Shown here: positions 55,884-64,000 of the stretch, one piece after another
Position numbering within the stretch: the first letter of the stretch is position 1
Layout: each line of letters starts with the position of its first letter
Assembly (NCBI GenBank): GCA_037176845.1
Contig: JAYKXP010000070.1
Coordinates: 240,767-304,766, forward strand
Length of the DNA: 64,000 nt
Direction of reading: 5' to 3'
From: Paramarasmius palmivorus
Lineage: Eukaryota > Basidiomycota > Agaricomycetes > Agaricales > Marasmiaceae
Program-made: the position numbers and the translations under genes
The notes under the pieces: generated by a model
Told to the model about the DNA's origin: nothing
Seen by the model: the letters and a program-made list of their open reading frames with translations, nothing else
Database searches by the model: none

Positions 55884-58800
55884 TGGGCATATAGTGGGCT
55901 CCACGTTCTCTTGAACGTGATATTCAATATCTCATGTCTATGAGCTTTGGGTTATAGCCTTTACTATCAACTACTGTATGTTAATCCTTGGGACTTCTTT
56001 CAACGCCCAGCGTAAGTCGAAATTCGAATCGCAAATTCGAACTGGTGCTGCCGTTCTCAACCGTCACGGTTCACAGTCTGTGTTGAGTCGCCTAGGAGTC
56101 TTCTCATCTCAAATTCCTCATGTTCGTAAACGAAAACACATGAACGAGCGACGAATTACGATAGCTATCACCGGTACCGTCTACTTCTAGAACAAGGTTT
56201 AGCCTAACCCTGTGAGGCTCAAGAACATGCGCTCACCTTACACTCGAGAAGCACATTGAATCAGTTTCGAGTACCGCATAAGTTTCACAGTGATTCGGTC
56301 GGGGACGATGTCTACTGGACTCTTCCAGTGGCTTAGCCACGTGAGAGTCGGTGGCACTTCATGCCCATCGACGTCACAAAGCTAGTATTGACGAGTTGAA
56401 ACAGCTTTGCCCCTGTACGGTTATTTCTCCAAGCATACGCATGAGTTACTTTCAGGTCTACAACCCCAGCTGGTCTCTTCCATGCCAGGAACATCAGATA
56501 TTGTGGGGGGTTCATATATTTAGAGTTTGATCAAAAGGGCGGTGTTCGACGACGAAACTGCACAGTGGCAACGACCTACGCGCTTTAGCCTAGATAGGCT
56601 CGTGTTCCACTCCAAGCGGTCCAGTTCACAAGTACCTAAATGGCGCGGTTTGCTGGAATGAGTCCGCGCACAAATAGCTATTTGTCCACTCTATCTTTGC
56701 AACTTCCGCTATTAAGGACCCAAGGAGCGAGAAGCGAGACTCTGCCCGAAAATAACGCCTGAAGTCATGAAGTCAGGGCATGCATGTTTTTTACCGTTCT
56801 AATACGAGAGGCGTCTGACTACATGATCCCACGGAACTCGCTAGGCATCCGAAACCTCTTGTTCCTCGTTCTCCTGGGACTCTAGGATCAAGTCAGCAGA
56901 CGCAGAGTTGCTCCGCCCGATTATTTAAACTAGGTCTCAAAGGTGTAATTACTCATCGACTAAGACTCAAATGCCGATGAGTCGGGGCAAATTTTTTTTA
57001 CGCCGCTTTCGTACTACCTGGTAATTTGCGGCGAGTATTGTTGTCTTTTTTTGAGCCGATGTTACTGTCAATGACGCGTCTACGTCGTGTGATAAGCATT
57101 ATGAATATTGAACATGAGCAAATTGTCGATCAGTGAATGGAAGACACACCGTTTACACGCCTCGGATGCGTCATAAGTCATAGTCGAGCTTCATTTCTTG
57201 GAACTCGTGTAGAAGATAGGTATGTCAGGGATTTAGTACGTACTACGTACCGATTGCATGAGAAATTGAAGCAACCTAGGCCAGATTCGGGCTCGGACGA
57301 ACTATGAGTTGAAATTGCCTCGTACAAGAAAAGGAGCTCAGAATTTACACATTCTACTGGAGCTACTCACTTCAGGATACTAGTTTAGACGACTTGTCTT
57401 CAACTGCGGAATAGTGAAATTACTCTCTGTAAGGTTCACGGAAAGCCTCCTCGGATCGAAAGATACACACAATTACGAACATTATCGGCCATTGCCCTAG
57501 ACCAGCGCGAGGTTATGGCATTTGTGGCCTGGCAGGGTATAGCAGATACGAGTCCAAGTTCAGGTGATGATGTACCTATATACTGATACCTGGTTCTGTA
57601 TCAAATGAATGAGAATTTTCAAAGTGAACTGGTGCGGCACTCACCAATTCATGTAGGGACCGTCAGATGATAACCTTGTCCAGAGTTCAGCCCAAAATTG
57701 GGGGCGATCCAGTATCTACTTTCGACACAACTCGCGGTATGTCTCCGAAAGTGCGCATTTTCTTGTGCTAATCCAGTAAAAGCGGGGAGGACCCGTACAT
57801 CGTCGGAGAACGAAGACCTGGCTGAACGTTCAGCCTTCATCACTACTGAACTTGAAAGAAGAGAGTAGAACGTACCTGTCCTAGGATCTGGGTCCTGTGA
57901 CGATGATCATTTAATCAAGTCCGCAGAATGCAGGGAGATGGCCGCGACGGCAGAGAATCCGGATAGCCGTGAGATTCAGAGAACTGAGATAAAGCGGGGC
58001 CATTCAATCCCAAAACCGATTCTGGAAAGGGTGACGGTAGCGTGGAAAGGTCATGCAAACACCACACGATCTGATGACCCATCAAGTTTGCAGAGATGTT
58101 TGTAGAGTCTTGCTTCTTTGAGCGGTCACATTGTACCACTCGTGTGAGTCGAAGCAAGACGAAAAAATGGAATCTCTAGATGAGAACGTCAGAAAGCATG
58201 GTACTGAAGTCGTAGATCGAGTGGAGAACGTCGGACTTGGAACGTCTATGCGCTTTAGCCCGCAAGGTGTTGCCACTGACGCGAAAAAGATTCGTGGATG
58301 TGGAGTTGTAAGGTAGTAGACGTGCACAGGAATGACGCTTGTGTAGTTAGGCTGTTTTTGGTAACATTTCGGCAGTGACTCCACCGTGAATTGTTGATTA
58401 CTCCAAGCAATTATTGGTGTATGTATGTTGTGCGGAGTAGCAGTAGATCATTTACCTCCGTGTATTTAGCCTCCGTGATAAGCCTGAAGGCGGAAGAGGT
58501 CTGGTTGCAGGGAGAGGCGGTGTTATCATAGTGACGCTCATAAAGGTATAGTACGACGCAACAGATGGTATTGCGGTGCACTACGTGTATGGAAGGAAGC
58601 TTTAGCCTTTACAAAGCTATGGATTCCAAATCATCCATTCAGGGTCATAGAATAGGGATGTGCGGGGGAAAGACCTCGTGACGCGGGGTAAGATGTCAAT
58701 CAAGTTTCGGATTCGGAAGATCCAAGAAAATTTTTAGGGGACGGAGGTATTCTTGAGTTTCTTTGTCTCCCACCAGTCTTCCACCTCGTTGTCGACGTAG

Positions 58801-59262
58801 ACAAAGCAGTACGGAATCCAGCATGGTATCGACGACGGTACGCACGAGAGTTGTTGGTCTAGAGACGACTAGATCGAGAGCCACGAACGCCAGATCATTC
58901 ATGAGAACCTTGGGTGTAGTGATGGTTGATGTGGGAATGCATAGAGTGAGAATCGCCAGCGAGATATAGAGGTCGCGACGCAAGAATAACGTGGACCTAG
59001 ACCAAGAAGAAAGCAGTTTTTTTCGTCGTCTGAGAATCTAGATGGTGGTGGTTGACGAGAAAGATGAGTCCAAGTCCGTGGGTGAGGCTAATTTCGGTCC
59101 CTCGAGTTACGTAATTGAATAGATCGGGAAATTGCGATCTCTTGCTCCAAAGGAAATATAAGAACCGCCTGACTACAAATACTCTGTCTTTCCTTCCCTA
59201 TCTCTCTCACTACCACCATCAAGCGCACTCTCTGAACAATTCTCTGAATTTCTCTCAATATT
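55884..59262. other. 3.4-kb region with no supported gene
   Basis: Only short frames. The most gene-like is a minus frame at 58696-58899 (MNDLAFVALDLVVSRPTTLV), whose open extension upstream has no ATG, so it could be the last exon of an unrecognised gene or chance. No repeats with clear ends, no tRNA. It may be degraded sequence or hold a poorly conserved gene. Confidence 0.4.
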
Positions 59263-60022
59263 ATGGCCAATAATCCTGAAAAGCGTACCAGCCCAATCCC
59301 AATCGCTAATTCTCGTGGTCCAAGGCATCGTTCGGCCTCCATGTCGTCTAGCGACTCGAGTCCCGCCAGCCCCCCGTCAGAGCTACCGACTCCCACGTCT
59401 GGTCCTTATAGTCCAAAAGTCACAATTCCTTCTCCAGGAAGCTCTCCAATTCTCTCATACTTCCTTGCCCAATCTCCCACTGGTAAAGCACCTGGAACGG
59501 CTACCTTCCCATTCCGCAAGTTTGGCACCGCCCCGGTCTTTGAGGGTGAGTCATCTCTTTTCCTTATCTCCAATGAAATCTGACATATAATATCAGAGGA
59601 AGAACCAGAACAAACTCATGCTGCTCGCCACGCTCGTCGCGCGAGTACCACAATGTCCGATCGCTTCATGCAACCGAACGGTGGTGTTCCTGATAACCAG
59701 CTCGAACGGGGAACTGGGTTGCTCAGAAGGCTTTCCCTGAGCACCGGTCCCCCAAGCTTCAATAGGGTAGGTTCTATACCCTCGATCCTGCCAGCACGAC
59801 GACTTACAGCTTGTTTCACAGCCCCCTATGCCAGGATCTGGTTCTCCGCCAGCGGCACCACCCAACTCCGCCGTTAGTCCGCCTGCACAGGGTCTCCCAT
59901 TCTCTCAAGCCCCGACTAAAACTAGGCGGTCTGCCACACTGACTGCCGAAACCAAGCCTCGTCGAGCTCCTTCTCCGATGGGAGAAAGGATCCTCAAGGG
60001 CCACTTTGACGGGTTCAATTAA
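59263..60022 (+). CDS. Conserved proline/serine-rich small protein
   Basis: Three exons (59263-59545, 59597-59766, 59822-60022) give 217 residues. Low-complexity Ser/Pro-rich start (MANNPEKRTSPIPIANS ... SSSDSSPASPPSELPTPTS), then more ordered blocks: GTATFPFRKFGTAPVF, GLLRRLSLSTGPPSFNR and the end APSPMGERILKGHFDGFN. The block-wise pattern looks like a conserved fungal protein whose Ser-rich motifs (RRLSLS, RRASTT) fit basophilic kinase sites. No enzymatic domain. I cannot name the function. It converges on CTF8. Confidence 0.75.
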
Positions 60023-60585
60023 AGTCGTCAAACCTCCTCGCATTACTTTCCTCATTGCTCTCCTGTCTCCCACTCACACTCCTTAACCTGTGCACAACAA
60101 CATACCCGCGTACAATTGCGCATTGTATCAATACCATCAAGCCATTCGGGTCCCTTCATCTCTGGACTCGTCTCTCTGATTCGTTTCATTGTCGATATGG
60201 TGTATTAACACAACTGAAGTACTCCACCTACGGCCTTCATCACCAGCGGTTCTCTCATACGTTTCTTTTCTTGCTTTAGTTGGGGGGTTGCGGTTATAGT
60301 AAGTTCTTGCTGTTTGCTGTTTAGAATGTGAGCCTAACTGATGTCTACAACCCACAGCATAGACTAAGTTATGGTGAAAATGAACCGCTATATGATCTCG
60401 GTTGCAGTCGTAATGCATAGTTATTTCTTTCATGGACTCTGTACCTGTTTCTTCCCTCCATTTTCTCTTTGTACTATCTTCGTCTTTTAGTCCCTGGCAA
60501 TAGTCCTTGAAGTGAAAACTAAACATGTAACGATAATACATACATACCTACACAGGATACATCTGATATAACATCCACGCGTGTG
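60023..60585. other. 563-bp gap between convergent genes
   Basis: 3' flanks only. Open frames here are short and uninformative. Confidence 0.5.
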
Positions 60586-61270
60586 TTATTGCCGACCGAC
60601 TATGAGTAGTGGCCGCTTCGAAAATACGATTTTTCGTTTGACAATCGCTACTGCATCCCAAGATACTGACGTCGACAAAGAATCCCGAGATTTCGTGGCA
60701 GTGTTGGCAGTATCGTCCCCTTCCATTTCAACGTCGTCGTCATCATTCCCATTCCCATTCCTATCTCCATTCCTATCCTCATCTTCCGCGGTGTCAGTTT
60801 TACGTAGCACCTGTCGTTGACTCTGAGTGGGATTATACGCAGAGGACTGATGGCGATGCAGAACCGCAAGAGGTTTGGCTAATGTCGTGACCTTTCCTTC
60901 GAGGTGGTGATGTCCGACACGGAGAGTGGGTCGTTTCTAAGCATATGCATACGGGTTATTGATAGATAAAGGTGAGTCAAGAGTCAATGAATGAGTATGT
61001 TCAAAATATATAAGGATATTCCAGAGATTGAAATCCAAGACCGCAATACGCTTGAAGTGAAACACTCACCAAATCATCGTCGATCGACAATGCCCCAACC
61101 ACTTTCCCATCTCTTTCTGTCCTGTCCGATGTGACAGTTTCAACTTCGAACTCTCCTTGGAACTCCAGTAATATGACTTCGTTATGAGATACTTTTGCCA
61201 ACGCTGGCGCGAGTTTGGGGTAGCCTGCGGTTAAAGAGGAAGAGGGTGAAAAGTTGACTGGGATCAACAT
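60586..61270 (-). CDS. CTF8: Chromosome transmission fidelity protein 8 (Ctf18-RFC subunit)
   Basis: Ctf8 joins Dcc1 and Ctf18 in an alternative replication factor C that loads PCNA and supports sister chromatid cohesion in the nucleus. Two exons (61070-61270, 60586-60936) give 183 residues. Family blocks: EVILLEFQGEFEV near residue 30, VGALSIDDDL, then RVGHHHLEGKVTTLAKPLAV after the intron, and the C-terminal AIVKRKIVFSKRPLLIV. Between them lies a species-specific acidic low-complexity insert (DEDRNGDRNGNGNDDDD). Start at ATG 61270; the longer upstream frame begins with a TTG only. Confidence 0.82.
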
Positions 61271-61578
61271 TCTCGACGAGCTAGACCTGATGACGCTGCG
61301 ACTGGGACGCGACTCAGACAGTTCAAAGCAGCGATTTGGATGATGATGATGGTTGTCTGAAACGAGACGCGTCGACGTCACCACGCTCGATGTCGATGAA
61401 CCGCAAGTAAGACTCAAGGTCTATACGCGTTGTTTTGCCTCCTGATCGAGTTCATATTTTGTCTATATATACAGGCCGCTGACAATGGCTGAAAAGCATC
61501 AAGCTCAACTCATCACCCTGAGTTCTAGTTTGACACTGCGACTTGTTTTGACACTCTCCTCACTCGAGTTTACTCAAA
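61271..61578. promoter_or_regulatory. Shared upstream region of CTF8 and the divergent gene
   Basis: A 308-bp gap between divergent start codons containing a TATA-like TATATATA (about 61464). No gene. Confidence 0.4.
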
Positions 61579-62332
61579 ATGTTCACTCAATCGCTCTACA
61601 ACAGCAAGAAGAAGCAGGCTGCTCGCAAGCCCAGAATGACACAGGTTCGTCGAGCTTCTTGCAACCGTTGAACTCATGCTGACTGTTGTCTTATAGGCAG
61701 AAATGGCTCGCCTCTCTCGGTTACCAAGCCTCACCATCGGAGGCAGAGTCGTGCCCAACCCAGTAAGTCAACATGGAATATAATTTCTCGACATTGGCTG
61801 ATCGGTTCTCTATCAACAGCACTACGTCGCTCCCGTCGAGGAGGAGCTAGAGTCGGACGAAGAAAGACCGGAAGTCATGGAGAAGCCCATTTCTCGCTTC
61901 ACCCAGACTAGCAAACACTACCAGCACACCGGTCAGCGTTTGCCATCGACATCGACATCATCAGGCAGAAAAACATCAACAGCATCGTACTTGCCTATCG
62001 CTGCTCTTTCCGAGGACGCCGAATCCGAGGACTCCGATGATGATACTTCGTCAATGTCTTCAGACTCTTCTGACGCCTCGTACCGTAGCGCCGAACCGAG
62101 AAAGGTGCGCTTCGCACCTACGATTACGGAGAAGGTCTTCGAGCCGGTGGTTTATGATGATTCGTGGGATGACAACTTTTCCGATTCTGATGACTCGGAA
62201 TGTGCATCCAAGATGTACTACTTCAAGGAGTTGGTTGGGTCCCAGTTCTCGATATCTTCCCGGGTGTCTACTTCATCGAGGAGAAGCAGTGTTGGCAGGA
62301 CACTGAAGAAGGTGTGGCAGACGATTTATTGA
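61579..62332 (+). CDS. Acidic disordered protein with a KVRFAPTITEKVF motif
   Basis: Three exons (61579-61644, 61697-61762, 61820-62332) give 214 residues. Basic N-terminus (MFTQSLYNSKKKQAARKP), then PSLTIGGRVVPNP, an acidic linker, Ser/Asp runs (EDAESEDSDDDTSSMSSDSS) and the block RKVRFAPTITEKVFEPVVYD. RKVRFAP-type sequence resembles RVxF docking sites for protein phosphatase 1, so a phosphatase-regulatory role is possible but only suggested. The C-terminus is Ser/Arg-rich (SSRRSSVGRTLKKVWQTIY). No known domain. Confidence 0.7.
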
Positions 62333-62499
62333 TTCATATGTCTTTTTGGGATTCTATTGGGACATTCTTTGGCGCAACAAAGGGGTATATTTATTAGCAT
62401 AACTTATTCAAGCTTGCAAATGTATTTATTGCTATTTATTATGAGCACACAACTTCAGAAACAGAAAATCGTCTCGATAGCCAAAAACAAAGTCCGACT

Positions 62500-63833
62500 T
62501 CATGTAAGATATAGCGCTGTCTGTCTTGGTCTCCTCCGCAGTGGGCTTTGCTGCAAGGGGTTCCAGGAACCATCCATGCTATCATGCGTGGTTTGGATCT
62601 GGAAGGTCTTCCCCGCTGCCACGTAACGCGGAAATACACTCCTGAGGAGTGCCACCAGACGCGGAGTATCTGCATCTTCGTAGGCAGCAGGGACTATAAC
62701 CGTAAGAACGACGTCCGAGAAATAAGGACCAGTTTCAATTGTCTCGTCAATATCCTTCAACCAAGACATGTGACCTGTGCTCAGGTCCTCCAACGCCTGC
62801 TTTGAAAGAACGAATACCACGGACTGCAAACTCCCAGGATTTTGACTGAGCAAACAGAGACTGGAGTAGACACCACATTCTACTGCCATGCTTGTGGGTT
62901 TGTCTGACAAGTAGTATATGATTTCTTCCAGACGCGACAGGTGCGAAAGGATATACAACTGGAAAACTGGGAATGCACTTTGGTAAGTCTCGGCACTAAT
63001 TTGAGCAAGTCAAGATACGAACCTATATCCTCAGATAATGGCTCGTGCAAATTGCAGAACCCGATGTATATGGTGCGTAGCTGTGGATCTGGCCGGCGAA
63101 GACATGATTGACCAAGGTCTGAGCCCATTTCCAGAATGGATAGATACTGGAGATCGGCCATGACGCTTTGGGAGCCCAGCCACTCATGTATGGGCCCGTT
63201 TTCAAGAGGCGGATTTTCTGGCAGGTGTAGGTGTAGAGAACGTAACGTGGATGGAAGGGCGAGGCTCAAGTCTAGGTCCTGATCCTCTTCGTAAACAAGA
63301 TCTCGACAGGAAAGCTCCAACGTGTCTAGATTCGCGAATGAGCACACGACAGGAAGAATGTGCTCAAGTCGCTCTCGCTCTAAACGAAGTTCGAATCGGG
63401 TCACGTTGGGAAAGTCGGTTTGGATGATCTGGGTGAAGCAATTGTAGGAGAATAGTTCTGCATTCTGGTTCTCTACGATCACTGAGAGGTACTCCAAATC
63501 GACTTTGCCCTTGAGTAAATTCAGTATCTCGCAGGCTTTGGTGATGTGTGCGCCAGTCTTCAAAGCATCCCAGCTATATCTCCCGGAAACGAACACTAGC
63601 GTGACGCGTTTGATATGGCACCACTGTATACCGTTGGTTGGAGAAGCGAGGGTAGCTTCCATATTGTCGAAGCGGTTACTCGAGCCATCAACCATGAGTA
63701 TGAGATTCCGAGTGAAGAGGGAATTGCGTGCATGGGTATGCAACGCTTTGCAGACTCCAGTGGAGGCTTTGAGAGTCTCCTCGTCGCAGTAGGTAAAGAC
63801 CATGTCCTTGAGCTCTGAGGGAAGCCTGTTCAT
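62500..63833 (-). CDS. F-box protein
   Basis: Two exons (63023-63833, 62500-62966) give 425 residues. The N-terminus MNRLPSELKDMVFTYCDEET resembles the F-box start LPxEL..I, followed by LKASTGVCKALHTHARNSLF. The middle has leucine-rich-like strands (FANLDTLELSCRDLVYEEDQ, LPSTLRSLHLHLPENPP, LQYLSILEMGS, LRTIYIGFCNLHEP). The C-terminal exon has LYILSHLSRLEEIIYYL. F-box proteins usually recruit substrates to SCF ubiquitin ligases; this type is heavily expanded in Agaricomycetes and its target is unknown. Confidence 0.75.
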
Positions 63834-64000
63834 GCGGAGTTGTGTAGTTGGCTGAGTGTATTGTCAGTTATATATCACTGGAGCTTGAAGAAAACTACTC
63901 ACGATGGGATACGAGGTTCAAGCGTGAGTTGCGGCGGTCGATGTATGGGCACGCCCTCATGTTGCTTTTTATAAGGATTTAGGACTACGAGAAAAAGTTG

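Noticed and set aside
58696..58983. 95-codon minus frame with a hydrophobic start
   Set aside because: It starts only with TTG; the first ATG leaves 68 codons without any recognised feature. Kept only as a comment.
1..64000. Biosynthetic gene cluster built from the three P450s
   Set aside because: No terpene cyclase, polyketide synthase or NRPS is present, and the P450s are separated by housekeeping genes.

Overview
The window is a nuclear segment of a filamentous basidiomycete, most likely an Agaricomycete. Protein genes are cut into many small exons by introns of roughly 45-70 bp with GTRNGT donors and CTRAC branch sites. Conserved proteins look basidiomycete, and a non-LTR retrotransposon of a type common in Agaricomycetes is present. 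No rRNA, tRNA or CRISPR was found. Coordinates of spliced genes run from start codon to stop codon and include introns; splice sites were read by eye.

Left part (1-15 kb). A cluster of three intron-rich helical proteins with central hydrophobic segments: one at 154-1517 (-), divergent from a second at 2141-3612 (+), which converges on its inverted paralogue at 3932-5438 (-). A 96-bp foldback element with TA duplications lies between the two paralogues. Next come an uncharacterised protein (6414-7440), the complex I assembly methyltransferase NDUFAF7/MidA, Mediator cyclin C, an unknown protein containing tandem pseudo-exons, a decayed copy of the cyclin C tail, and the tRNA-splicing endonuclease subunit SEN54.

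Middle part (15-36 kb). A secreted GH31 alpha-glucosidase converges on a cytochrome P450. Two tandem beta-lactamase-fold serine hydrolases, duplicated with their promoters, follow, then an acidic unknown protein, a paralogue of the 6.4-kb gene, translation factor eIF6 (an old fragment of eIF6 sits 3.8 kb upstream), and a Mid2-like single-pass surface protein with a Thr-Asn repeat.

Right part (36-64 kb). A very large paladin-like protein with three CX5R phosphatase loops, a two-CCCH zinc finger protein, a 497-bp miniature inverted-repeat element, and two tandem paralogous P450s. The second P450 carries a 5'-truncated LINE at position +3 of an intron, flanked by 15-bp target duplications. That LINE is itself split by a 1.3-kb insert holding an intron-containing gene fragment. 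After about 3.4 kb with no convincing gene come a small conserved proline/serine-rich protein, CTF8 (Ctf18-RFC clamp loader), an acidic disordered protein and an F-box protein.

Housekeeping genes (NDUFAF7, cyclin C, SEN54, eIF6, CTF8) are therefore interleaved with duplicated lineage-specific accessory genes (helical membrane-active proteins, hydrolases, P450s) and transposon debris. Duplication in several forms is the main theme: inverted pair, tandem pairs, dispersed pair, pseudogene fragments and micro-exon repeats.
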